In this document: positions 44,273 through 51,997 of the stretch, piece after piece
Numbering within the stretch: the stretch's first letter is position 1
How the letters are laid out: each line of letters opens with the position of its first letter
Assembly (NCBI GenBank): GCA_018715595.1
Contig: DVLI01000008.1
Location: forward strand, 21,354-85,353
Origin: Candidatus Caccoplasma merdavium
Lineage (GTDB): Bacteria > Bacteroidota > Bacteroidia > Bacteroidales > UBA11471
DNA: 64,000 nucleotides
Direction: 5' to 3'
Notes under the pieces: model-generated
The model's input: only the letters and a program-made list of their open reading frames with translations
Database searches by the model: none
What the model was told of the DNA's origin: nothing
Position numbers and translations under genes: made by a program

Positions 44273-44725
44273 ATGGCAAAGCAAGAGCTTCCCCCGAAAA
44301 TGTTCTATTCCATCACCGAAGTGGCACAACACTACGGCATCAACGAGTCGACCTTGCGCTTTTGGGAAAAAGAGTTCGACATCATTGCGCCCAAGCGGTC
44401 GGACAATCAACGGAAAATACGCTCATACACGCCGCAAGACGTGCACAATATCGGGCTGATTTACCACCTGCTCAAAGAGCAACGGCTCACCCTGAGCGGC
44501 GCCAAGGAACGATTGAAAAGAAAAAACGGAGAGACTCAAATGCGCTATGAGGTACTCTCGCGGTTACAAGCCATTCGTGCCGAACTGGTGGCCATTCGCC
44601 GGGAACTCGACCAGCCGCGCGTCACCGACAGGGCTTCCTCGGCGACGCCCTCGGGAGACACCCCTCCCGACGCTCCGCAACCCGGCAGCAAGCCCGAAGG
44701 AGAGGCCACCCTTTTCGACGAATAA
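44273..44725 (+). CDS. MerR-family transcriptional regulator
   Basis: The 150-residue protein has an N-terminal MerR winged helix (FYSITEVAQHYGINESTLRF, WEKEFDIIAPKRS, RKIRSYTPQDVHNIG). A short helix (LLKEQRLTLSGAKERLK) and a low-complexity, Pro/Ser-rich tail without the long MerR dimer helix or metal-binding cysteines follow. This compact type is common in Bacteroidetes next to an M23 peptidase gene, and its target is not known. It starts 16 bases after the peptidase stop and converges on the VanZ-like gene with a 16-base gap. Confidence 0.9.
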   Translation: MAKQELPPKMFYSITEVAQHYGINESTLRFWEKEFDIIAPKRSDNQRKIRSYTPQDVHNIGLIYHLLKEQRLTLSGAKERLKRKNGETQMRYEVLSRLQAIRAELVAIRRELDQPRVTDRASSATPSGDTPPDAPQPGSKPEGEATLFDE

Positions 44726-44741
44726 CCGGTGCCCCCGGAAA

Positions 44742-45167
44742 TCAACGCCGGCCATTCCCCACAAGCCATCTCGGCAACCATTTGGAGACCCAAGGCACTA
44801 TATAATGCCCCAGCCACACGCCGAGAACGACCCCAAAAATATCGGCAACCCAGTCCCACCAATCGCCCGAGCGGTAGGTGGTGCAATACATCTGCAACAA
44901 CTCGACCACGCCTCCAAACAAAGCGAAAGCCAATGCCCCCACCAACGACCTGCGCTTCAACGCAACGACTTGCAAGCCTTGCCGCCAAAGGTCGAAATAA
45001 AACGCCAACATCACACCGAAATACATGAGCCCGTGCACGATCTTATCGGCATAAGGAATCTTCGGCATATCGGCATCGGGCGTTGTCTTGGCCAGGGAGA
45101 GATACAGAATGGCGGCAATGACCAAGAGAGTAAAAAGATATTTTTTCAACAAAAGTTTCAAATGCAT
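44742..45167 (-). CDS. VanZ-like membrane protein
   Basis: The 141-residue protein has four predicted membrane helices: KYLFTLLVIAAILYLSL, HGLMYFGVMLAFYFDLW, LVGALAFALFGGVVELLQM and WDWVADIFGVVLGVWLGHY. The conserved VanZ features are KIVHGLMYFG and the DWVADIFG end, where family members keep DxxxN/D-G. The function of such proteins is uncertain; the name comes from teicoplanin resistance, and no resistance is implied. I took the ATG at 45167 (MHLKLLLKKYLF); the in-frame ATG at 45209 lies within the promoter region. Confidence 0.82.
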   Translation of the reverse strand: MHLKLLLKKYLFTLLVIAAILYLSLAKTTPDADMPKIPYADKIVHGLMYFGVMLAFYFDLWRQGLQVVALKRRSLVGALAFALFGGVVELLQMYCTTYRSGDWWDWVADIFGVVLGVWLGHYIVPWVSKWLPRWLVGNGRR

Positions 45168-45191
45168 TGTTTCAAGATTCAGGTGTCGCGA

Positions 45192-45199
45192 CAAAGATA
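45192..45199 (-). promoter_or_regulatory. Candidate -7 element for the VanZ-like gene
   Basis: The minus strand reads TATCTTTG, 25 bases before the ATG. Confidence 0.45.
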
Positions 45200-45269
45200 C
45201 GATTTTCAAGACAAAAAGAAATAGCGAAGAAGATAAATAACAAATGATAGTTTTTTCCTGAAAAGATAT

Positions 45270-45277
45270 TACATTTG
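45270..45277 (+). promoter_or_regulatory. Candidate -7 element for the sodium symporter gene
   Basis: TACATTTG matches TAnnTTTG, 42 bases before the ATG at 45320. A T run at 45251-45256 is too close to be a good -33 box. Confidence 0.5.
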
Positions 45278-45319
45278 TAATTATTTTTCAAACGACAACA
45301 AACAAAACCTAAGCAAATC

Positions 45320-46666
45320 ATGGGACAGAGAGCTTCATTCAGCACAAAATTGGGCGTCATTGCCGCCACGGCCGGTTCGTCGATAGGGCTGGGGAACATT
45401 TGGCGGTTTCCCTACGAAACGGGGCAAAACGGCGGTGCCGCATTCATACTCATCTACATCATCTGCGTGCTGGTACTGGCCATGCCCGTGATGATTGCCG
45501 AGTTTGTCATCGGGCGGGGTTCGCGCACCAATGCCTCCCATGCCTTCAAGAAGCTGGCTCCCGGTTCGTGGTGGAAAATCATCGGCTACATCTGCATTTC
45601 GGCGCCGGTCATCATCGTCGGGTTCTACTTCGTCATTTCGGGGTGGACGCTCGAATATGTCATACAGTCGCTCACCCCGGGAGGCATGGTAACCCAGTCG
45701 GCCGAAGCCTATGCCGATGAGTTCAACCAGTTTATCTCCTCGCCGCTCAAACCGCTCGTATGGGTCATTCTCTTCATTCTCATCAACCATTTCATTCTCA
45801 TGCGCGGCGTAAACAGCGGCATCGAAAAAGCGGCCAACATACTCATGCCCCTGCTTTTCCTCATACTCATCATCTTTTGCATACGTTCGATATTCCTGCC
45901 GGGATTCTCCGAAGGCATGCGCTTCCTGTTCATGCCCGATTTCTCCAAAATCACCCCCAATGTCGTGTTACGGGCCATGGGGCAAGCCTTCTTCTCGATG
46001 AGCGTGGGCATGGGCATACTCATCACCTACGCCTCGTACTATTCCAAGGAGACCCGCCTGGCACGCGTGGCCGGGACGGTGGCCACGTTCGACACGCTGG
46101 TGGCCATACTCGCCGGCATCATCATCTTCCCCACGGTATTCACGTTCGGCATCAGTTCCTCGCAAGGTCCCGAGCTCATATTCATCACCCTGCCCAACCT
46201 CTTCGCTCAAATGCAACTGGGCTGGCTGTGGTCGTCGCTCTTCTTCGTTCTCGTATCGCTGGCCGCACTCACATCGACCATCTCCCTGAGCGAAGTGTCG
46301 ATTGCCTTCCTGCAAGACGCCCGGGGCTATTCGCGCCATAAGGCGACAGCCATCATGACGGGCATCTACATCATACTGGCCAGTCTTTGTTCACTCTCGT
46401 TCGGCGTGCTCAACGACATTCGGCTCTTCGGTCTCACGATATTCGACTTCTGCGACTTCCTCTCGTCGAACATTCTCCTACCGGCCGGCGGACTCTTCAT
46501 CTCGATATTCGTAGGGTGGAAAATCGACCAAAAGTTTGTGATACGCGAGCTCTACAACGGCAGTGAAAAAGCCCGCTGGTACCACATGCCCCTGCTTTTC
46601 TGCCTGCGGTTTGTGGCACCGGTGTCGATATTTCTCATCTTCCTCTCGGGGCTGCATGTGCTCTGA
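45320..46666 (+). CDS. NSS-family sodium-dependent transporter
   Basis: This 448-residue inner-membrane symporter has about 11-12 helices of the LeuT fold. It begins with the family hallmark: GSSIGLGNIWRFPYETGQ and NGGAAFILIYI, where helix 1 unwinds to bind sodium and substrate. Further marks are MPVMIAEFVIGRGS, FFSMSVGMGILITYASY in helix 6, and LAALTSTISLSEV in helix 8, whose Thr-Ser pair contributes to a sodium site. It should import an amino acid or a related amine with sodium; the substrate is not evident. The short membrane protein gene follows 8 bases later and may be co-transcribed. Confidence 0.94.
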   Translation: MGQRASFSTKLGVIAATAGSSIGLGNIWRFPYETGQNGGAAFILIYIICVLVLAMPVMIAEFVIGRGSRTNASHAFKKLAPGSWWKIIGYICISAPVIIVGFYFVISGWTLEYVIQSLTPGGMVTQSAEAYADEFNQFISSPLKPLVWVILFILINHFILMRGVNSGIEKAANILMPLLFLILIIFCIRSIFLPGFSEGMRFLFMPDFSKITPNVVLRAMGQAFFSMSVGMGILITYASYYSKETRLARVAGTVATFDTLVAILAGIIIFPTVFTFGISSSQGPELIFITLPNLFAQMQLGWLWSSLFFVLVSLAALTSTISLSEVSIAFLQDARGYSRHKATAIMTGIYIILASLCSLSFGVLNDIRLFGLTIFDFCDFLSSNILLPAGGLFISIFVGWKIDQKFVIRELYNGSEKARWYHMPLLFCLRFVAPVSIFLIFLSGLHVL

Positions 46667-46674
46667 CCACCGCC

Positions 46675-46953
46675 ATGAACCTCGACGACCGACAACGGCT
46701 ATGGCATTTCTCCCGCGGTGAACGGTGGGCCGTCATCGTACTGCTCATCGCCATCGCGGCCACGCTTCTGGTCCGCCGCCACATGCAGAGGAACCCCGAG
46801 ACGGGTTTCTGCGACACCACCTGGATTCAAGAGGAGATTCCCGCCTTTGAAAAGCAACTCTCAAAACCCGGTGACACAAAGAAACCGGAGAAAACCTACC
46901 GGCCCCGGCAACAAAAGTTGCAACCCATCGAGATGGAAAAAGACCTCGAATGA
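46675..46953 (+). CDS. Short single-helix membrane protein, 92 residues
   Basis: I cannot assign a function. The N-terminal part (LWHFSRGERWAVIVLLIAIA) is one membrane helix after a basic SRGER stretch. It resembles the start of Bacteroidetes ComEA-like helix-hairpin-helix proteins, but the DNA-binding repeats are absent and the chain ends after a charged, Lys/Pro-rich tail (KKPEKTYRPRQQKLQPIEME). It could be a remnant or a small independent protein. It starts 8 bases after the sodium symporter stop and precedes folP, fitting within one rightward transcript. I rate it as coding because of spacing and the sensible signal-like start. Confidence 0.6.
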   Translation: MNLDDRQRLWHFSRGERWAVIVLLIAIAATLLVRRHMQRNPETGFCDTTWIQEEIPAFEKQLSKPGDTKKPEKTYRPRQQKLQPIEMEKDLE

Positions 46954-47038
46954 CCCCCACCCGGCCATCGTGCAAAAATTAACCGTGACAGAATAGTTTT
47001 TTTTCGATGAAAAAGAAGTATCTTCGTCGAGAAAATAT

Positions 47039-47917
47039 ATGCAACCGCCCGAAGTGATGACACAACCTGTCCCCCCAACAACATACACCCTCAACATCGG
47101 AGGCCGGCTCCTCCCGCTCGACCGTCCGCGGGTCATGGGCATACTCAATGCAACTCCCGACTCCTTCTTTGCCGGCAGCCGCTGCCATGTCGACAAAGAG
47201 GCCATCACCCGCCGGGCGCAAGCCATCATCGAGGAAGGGGGCGACATCATCGACGTCGGAGCCTGTTCGACCCGTCCGGGCGCGACCGGGCCCACGGCCG
47301 AAGAGGAGTGGCAACGGCTCGACATCGCCCTTGCCGCCATACGCCGGCTTTACCCCGACGCCGTTCTGTCGGTCGACACTTACCGGGCCGACATAGCCCG
47401 TCGCAGCGTCGAACAATACGGGGTGCAGATTATCAACGACATCTCGGGCGGAGAGCTCGACCCGGCCATGTTCGAAACCGTGGCATCGCTGCATGTGCCC
47501 TATATCCTAACCCACATGCAAGGATCCCCGCAAACCATGCAGCAGGCTCCGCGCTACGAGCACCTCATGGCCGAGATCACCGACTACTTTGCCCGCCGCA
47601 TCGACCGCCTGCACCAACTCGGTGCAAGCGACATCATTCTCGACCCGGGCTTCGGATTCGGCAAAACCCTCGACGACAACTATCTGCTGTTGCAACGGCT
47701 GCACGAGTTCCTCCCCCTGGGAAAGCCCCTGCTCGCAGGCGTCTCGCGCAAGTCGATGATATACCGTCTGCTGGGCACCACTCCCGAAGAGAGCCTCAAC
47801 GGCACCACCGTGCTGCATACTCTTGCTTTGCTGGGCGGCGCCCGCATACTGAGAGTACACGACGTGCGCGAAGCCGTCGAGACCACCCAAATCGTAACCA
47901 AAACATTATCGGCATAA
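47039..47917 (+). CDS. folP: Dihydropteroate synthase
   Basis: FolP joins p-aminobenzoate to the pterin pyrophosphate, the sulfonamide-sensitive step of folate synthesis. The TIM-barrel motifs are MGILNATPDSFF (pterin phosphate loop), GGDIIDVGACSTRPGA, VLSVDTYRADIA, IINDISGGELD, PYILTHMQG, IILDPGFGFGKT and LLAGVSRKSMIY with the conserved SRKS. At 292 residues it is normal in size. The start may be ATG 47039 or ATG 47057; a TATCTTCG box at 47019-47026 is close to the first. The stop is two bases before the cdaA ATG, a pairing I know from other Bacteroidetes. Confidence 0.96.
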   Translation: MQPPEVMTQPVPPTTYTLNIGGRLLPLDRPRVMGILNATPDSFFAGSRCHVDKEAITRRAQAIIEEGGDIIDVGACSTRPGATGPTAEEEWQRLDIALAAIRRLYPDAVLSVDTYRADIARRSVEQYGVQIINDISGGELDPAMFETVASLHVPYILTHMQGSPQTMQQAPRYEHLMAEITDYFARRIDRLHQLGASDIILDPGFGFGKTLDDNYLLLQRLHEFLPLGKPLLAGVSRKSMIYRLLGTTPEESLNGTTVLHTLALLGGARILRVHDVREAVETTQIVTKTLSA

Positions 47918-47919
47918 CC

Positions 47920-48681
47920 ATGTTTGCTCATTTCGGAATCAAAGACATACTCGACATTCTGATTGTCGCGACGCTGCTATACAGCCTGTATCGCCTCATG
48001 AAAGAGTCGGGGTCGATAAATATCTTCACCGGCGTCCTCATCTTCATCGGCGTGTGGGTGGTCGTCACCCGCATTCTCGACATGAAACTCATGGGCGCCA
48101 TCATGGACAAGCTCATCAGCGTCGGCGTCATCATTCTGGTCATACTCTTCCACGACGAAATCAGGCAGTTCCTCGTGGAGCTGGGGTCGCACAAGCGATG
48201 GCGCTTCCTGTTCCACTTTTTCAGGCCCAACAAGGTCAAAGACGAAACACGCGACTACATCGCTCCGGTGGTGTATGCCTGCATCAGCCTGTCGAAAGGG
48301 AAAGTAGGCGCCCTCATCGTCATCAAGCGCGACATGCCCCTCACCGCCTACGAACAGACGGGCGACATCATCAATGCCGATGTCAATCCCCGCCTCATCG
48401 AGAACATCTTCTTCAAAAACAGCCCGTTGCACGACGGCGCCATGATTATCGCCGACAACCGCATACGCGCAGCCGGCTGCATACTTCCCGTCTCGCACAA
48501 CCTCGACATACCCAAATCACTGGGTCTGCGGCACCGCGCCGCCCTGGGTATCTCGCAAGAGACCGACGCCATCGTTGTCGTCGTCTCGGAAGAGACCGGC
48601 AACATATCGGTGGCCATGAACGGGAAATTCAAACTGCGCCTCTCGACCAAGGAACTGGAACAGATTCTCACAACCGCATAA
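47920..48681 (+). CDS. cdaA: Diadenylate cyclase CdaA
   Basis: CdaA makes cyclic di-AMP from two ATP. The 253-residue protein has three N-terminal membrane helices (ILDILIVATLLYSLYRLM, IFTGVLIFIGVWVVVTRI, DKLISVGVIILVILFHDEI) and a cytoplasmic DAC domain. The DAC domain has the catalytic DGAMII motif, with SPLHDGA near residue 170, and the RHRAALGISQ motif that binds ATP. I took the ATG at 47920 (MFAHFGIKDILDIL); the longer open frame above runs through folP. It is coupled to folP with a two-base gap. The usual regulator gene (cdaR) is not seen. Confidence 0.96.
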   Translation: MFAHFGIKDILDILIVATLLYSLYRLMKESGSINIFTGVLIFIGVWVVVTRILDMKLMGAIMDKLISVGVIILVILFHDEIRQFLVELGSHKRWRFLFHFFRPNKVKDETRDYIAPVVYACISLSKGKVGALIVIKRDMPLTAYEQTGDIINADVNPRLIENIFFKNSPLHDGAMIIADNRIRAAGCILPVSHNLDIPKSLGLRHRAALGISQETDAIVVVVSEETGNISVAMNGKFKLRLSTKELEQILTTA

Positions 48682-48694
48682 CCCCCACAAGACC

Positions 48695-50425
48695 ATGAAA
48701 AACCGCTCCTACATACAAACAGTGGTCGACAAGCGAGTGGCTGTCGGACTATTTATCTGGTGGATATTCAACCTGCTGCAAGCGGCATTCACCGAGTTGG
48801 CCCATGACGAAGCCTACTACTACATGTTTGCCCAAAACCTCGACTGGGGGTATTTCGACCACCCGCCCATGACGGCACTGCTCATCTGGCTGGGAAGTTT
48901 CATCGGCGGAGAATTGGGCGTGCGCATCTTCTTCACCCTGCTGCAACCCCTCTACCTGTGGATTCTCTGGTGCATCATTCGTCCCCGTAACCCGCACCGC
49001 CGCGACGCCACCATATTCCTGGTCGTTTCGGCCGCACTGCCCATACTCCAACTCTACGGATTCCTCGCCGTCCCCGACGTGCCGCTCATGATGACGGCCG
49101 CGCTCTTCCTGCTCTGTTACAAGCGCTTCACCGAAGACGAGTCGGTCCTGAACATGCTGTTGCTCGGCCTCTCCATGGCCCTGATGGCATACAGCAAATA
49201 CCACGGAGCCCTGCTCGTGCTCTTCACGCTGCTCACCCACCCGCGGCTGTTCACCCGTCCGCGCCTCTACCTGAGCGGCATCTTCGCCCTCATGCTCATC
49301 GCCCCCCACCTGTGGTGGCAACAGGCACACGACTGGCCCTCGCTGAGTTACCATCTGCACGACCGCAACGGTTCTTTCGCATGGTCGAACATCACCGAGC
49401 ACCTGCTCAACACGATTGCCGTATTCAACCCGCTTTTCTTCCCGCTCTACTTCATGGCCTGGCGACGGGTGAGACCGCGCAATGCCACCGAGCGAAGCCT
49501 CATCTTCCTGCCGATACTCTTCTTTATCTTCTTCACCTTCTCGACCCTGAAAGGCCGCGTACAACCGCAATGGCTCATCATTGCCTCGTTCGGGCTCATC
49601 TACATACTCTTTTACTACCTGCGGGAATACGCCTCACGACGCGTCTTCCGCTACGCCATGACGGCCGGGTGGGTCACCCTGTTCTTGGCTTTGCTGATGC
49701 GCATCGAAATGGTTGTCAACCCGCTGGGCATACGTTTTGAGATTTTCGACAACCGGCCTTCGTTCGAGGCCATAGCCGAGGTCGCAGACGGTCGGCCGGT
49801 CATCTTCGGCGGCAGTTACGCCGTCGCCTCCAAATACCTCTTCTACACGGGAGGCAAAGCCTTCTGCCAGCCCGACTTCTACTACCGCACCAGCCAGTGG
49901 CAATTCCGCGACGATGACACGCAAGCCGCCGGGAAAGAGGTTCTTTGGGGCACCCTCATCAAAGAGAAGCAAGCCACTCCGGCCGGCATGAACGACGTAA
50001 ACCTGGCCAACGGTCAGAAATTCATCTACACCGTGCTGCCCGATTTCAAACCGGTGCGCCTCGTCGACATTTACTACAACGAAAAGTTGATGCCCGATGA
50101 AACCGAGGCCGGCGACACCCTCACCTGCATACTCGGGTTTACCAACCCCTATCCCGACACGCTCACCATCGGCGAAGACAACACCCAACTGCTCCTGCTG
50201 CTCGCCGACAAGAAACTGAGAAGAGCCGTCCCGATAGACCTGCACCTCACCCTTCCGCCCAGCAACCCCGACGAGACCATCACCCTCATGACCCGCATCA
50301 AAGCCGGCATACCGGCCGACCTGCCCGAGAGCGGTTATGACATGGGGTTTGCCATAAGCCGGGCGCCACTGGGATTCTGGTACAACTCACCCCGTCACCG
50401 CATCGAGATTCTATCCGGGAAGTAA
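48695..50425 (+). CDS. Family 39-type membrane glycosyltransferase (GT39/ArnT-like)
   Basis: The 576-residue inner-membrane enzyme has many helices (VAVGLFIWWIFNLLQ, IFFTLLQPLYLWIL and others up to about residue 340) and a C-terminal periplasmic part of about 200 residues. The family marks are the first-loop acidic pair in AHDEAYYYMFAQNLDWGYFD (ELAHDEAYY) and the HPPMTALLIWLGS stretch, as in dolichyl- and undecaprenyl-phosphate sugar transferases. It should move a sugar or aminoarabinose from a lipid carrier to an outer acceptor; neither is evident. It lies 13 bases after cdaA and 3 bases before a GtrA-like gene, which may supply the flippase. Confidence 0.9.
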   Translation: MKNRSYIQTVVDKRVAVGLFIWWIFNLLQAAFTELAHDEAYYYMFAQNLDWGYFDHPPMTALLIWLGSFIGGELGVRIFFTLLQPLYLWILWCIIRPRNPHRRDATIFLVVSAALPILQLYGFLAVPDVPLMMTAALFLLCYKRFTEDESVLNMLLLGLSMALMAYSKYHGALLVLFTLLTHPRLFTRPRLYLSGIFALMLIAPHLWWQQAHDWPSLSYHLHDRNGSFAWSNITEHLLNTIAVFNPLFFPLYFMAWRRVRPRNATERSLIFLPILFFIFFTFSTLKGRVQPQWLIIASFGLIYILFYYLREYASRRVFRYAMTAGWVTLFLALLMRIEMVVNPLGIRFEIFDNRPSFEAIAEVADGRPVIFGGSYAVASKYLFYTGGKAFCQPDFYYRTSQWQFRDDDTQAAGKEVLWGTLIKEKQATPAGMNDVNLANGQKFIYTVLPDFKPVRLVDIYYNEKLMPDETEAGDTLTCILGFTNPYPDTLTIGEDNTQLLLLLADKKLRRAVPIDLHLTLPPSNPDETITLMTRIKAGIPADLPESGYDMGFAISRAPLGFWYNSPRHRIEILSGK

Positions 50426-50428
50426 GCC

Positions 50429-50797
50429 ATGTTTTTTCAATTCATCAAATTCTGCATTGTCGGCGGGTCGGGCGTTTTTGTCGATTTCGGTCTGACATGG
50501 TTCTTCAAGGAGGTGTGCCACATCAACAAATATGTGGCCAACTCCATCGGCTTTATATGCGCCGCCACGAGCAACTACCTCCTGAACCGCATCTGGACCT
50601 TTGAAAGCCACGACCCCGAAATCGCCTGGCAATATGCCCGCTTTATCGGCATATCGGTCATGGGGCTCCTCATCAACAATGCCGCCATATACCTTTTCAA
50701 CGACCGGCTGAAACTCAACTTCTACTTTTCGAAGCTGTTGGCCATCGGCATTGTCACGTTCTGGAACTTCTTTATGAATTACTTCTTCAATTTCTAA
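50429..50797 (+). CDS. GtrA-family membrane protein
   Basis: The 122-residue protein has four membrane helices and the GtrA marks: FIKFCIVGGSGVFVDFGLTW near the start, NSIGFICAATSNYLLNRIWT (with the conserved N-Y-x-x-N-R-x-W-T-F), and FWNFFMNYFFNF at the end. GtrA proteins are thought to flip lipid-linked sugars across the inner membrane. The gene begins 3 bases after the GT39 stop, which suggests the two act together. No terminator is clear before the convergent gene at 50849. Confidence 0.92.
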   Translation: MFFQFIKFCIVGGSGVFVDFGLTWFFKEVCHINKYVANSIGFICAATSNYLLNRIWTFESHDPEIAWQYARFIGISVMGLLINNAAIYLFNDRLKLNFYFSKLLAIGIVTFWNFFMNYFFNF

Positions 50798-50848
50798 AAG
50801 GGAAGCCCCCGGGGAACAGGGTCAGGCAGGGAATAGGAGAGGCGCCGG

Positions 50849-51487
50849 TTATCGGACGCCCAAGTCTTGAAGCAGGGTTTCAAACTCAGCCACCAAGGCG
50901 GCCTGCAATTTATCGACCAGCGGATAGTCAATTTTCACCCCCTCGGGTTGCATGATTTGCACCGCCCGCCGCTCTTTCTTCGTCTGTTCCACCTCAAAAA
51001 GGAAAGGGTGCATCACCAGCGTCATGCGACGCTGCGTATCGTAAAGGCAAAGCGTGTAATCGACCGAGAGTTGCAAGGGTGGTGTCGTGTAGGAGCTTTT
51101 CATATATGCCTGTGGCGGAATCACCGGGAACAAAGTCAACATGACCAGTTGCAACTCCTCTTCACCCTTGACAGGCCCGGGATACCCATAAGTGTGCCCA
51201 TTGACTTTGACATAAGCCAAATAACGGCAGCGGGACGGATAGGACGACAGGGAATCGGGCGAGATAAACACACTCTCTTCGAGCGAAGTGAACAACGACT
51301 CGGATTGCGACAACGCCGAAGGGAAATCACGGAGCAAAAACATCTTCGACGAGTCGGGCGAGACCACCCCCACATACTCGACACGAGGCAGCGGCGTCTT
51401 CTTTTTCTGAGGAGAACGACGCCCCGCCATCGCCTCCCCGGCAAAAGAGAGCGACAGAATCAGTCCAAAAACAACAAACAGGCGCAT
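50849..51487 (-). CDS. Unknown secreted protein, 212 residues
   Basis: I do not recognise it. A signal peptide (MRLFVVFGLILSLSFAGEAMA) is followed by a basic stretch (GRRSPQKKKTPLPR). A region of alternating hydrophobic strands and turns follows (VKVNGHTYGYPG, LQLSVDYTLCLYD), then a helical C-terminus (LVDKLQAALVAEFETLLQDL). No lipobox, membrane helix or catalytic motif is visible. It starts 15 bases after the ispF stop, and is the last member of the leftward rex-FAH-porU-porV-ispF series. It may be co-transcribed, which makes a link with cell-envelope functions conceivable but not shown. Confidence 0.7.
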   Translation of the reverse strand: MRLFVVFGLILSLSFAGEAMAGRRSPQKKKTPLPRVEYVGVVSPDSSKMFLLRDFPSALSQSESLFTSLEESVFISPDSLSSYPSRCRYLAYVKVNGHTYGYPGPVKGEEELQLVMLTLFPVIPPQAYMKSSYTTPPLQLSVDYTLCLYDTQRRMTLVMHPFLFEVEQTKKERRAVQIMQPEGVKIDYPLVDKLQAALVAEFETLLQDLGVR

Positions 51488-51502
51488 GGCGACACGACTC
51501 TT

Positions 51503-51982
51503 TCAAGGTTTTTGGAGCAACGCCACGGCATACGCCGAGATGCCCTCTTCGCGACCGGTAAATCCCAGTTTCTCGGTTGTCGTGGCTTTGATGGAAATGT
51601 CGTCGGGGTCAATCTCCATGACACGCGCGAGAGTCTCCTGCATGAGCGGAATATGAGGGTTGAGTTTCGGTCGTTCGGCACACACCGTCACGTCGACATT
51701 GCCTATCTCATACCCGCGCTCTCGAATGAGAGCCACCGTGTCGCGCAACAATATCTTGCTGTCGATATTCTTATAGGCGGCCGCCGTATCGGGAAAATGG
51801 AAACCGATGTCGCGCATCGCCGCGGCGCCGAGCAAGGCATCGCAAAGGGCATGTATCAACACATCGGCGTCGGAGTGACCCAACAGCCCGAGGGTGTGGT
51901 CGATGCGTATGCCGCCCAACCACAGTTCACGGCCTTCGACCAGGCGGTGCACGTCAAAGCCCATTCCTACGCGTATTTTCAT
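51503..51982 (-). CDS. ispF: 2-C-methyl-D-erythritol 2,4-cyclodiphosphate synthase
   Basis: IspF forms the cyclodiphosphate in the non-mevalonate isoprenoid pathway. The 159-residue enzyme has the metal-binding GMGFDVHRL (D-x-H), the LLGHSDADVLIHALCDALLG motif, GFHFPDTAAAYKNIDSK, and the C-terminal TTTEKLGFTGREEGI. It lies 15 bases downstream of porV. The order porU-porV-ispF is also found in Porphyromonas gingivalis as I recall (PG0026-PG0028), so this is conserved synteny rather than a functional pathway. The next gene is the unknown 212-residue secreted protein. Confidence 0.97.
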   Translation of the reverse strand: MKIRVGMGFDVHRLVEGRELWLGGIRIDHTLGLLGHSDADVLIHALCDALLGAAAMRDIGFHFPDTAAAYKNIDSKILLRDTVALIRERGYEIGNVDVTVCAERPKLNPHIPLMQETLARVMEIDPDDISIKATTTEKLGFTGREEGISAYAVALLQKP

Positions 51983-51997
51983 TTCTTGGTCTTGTTT

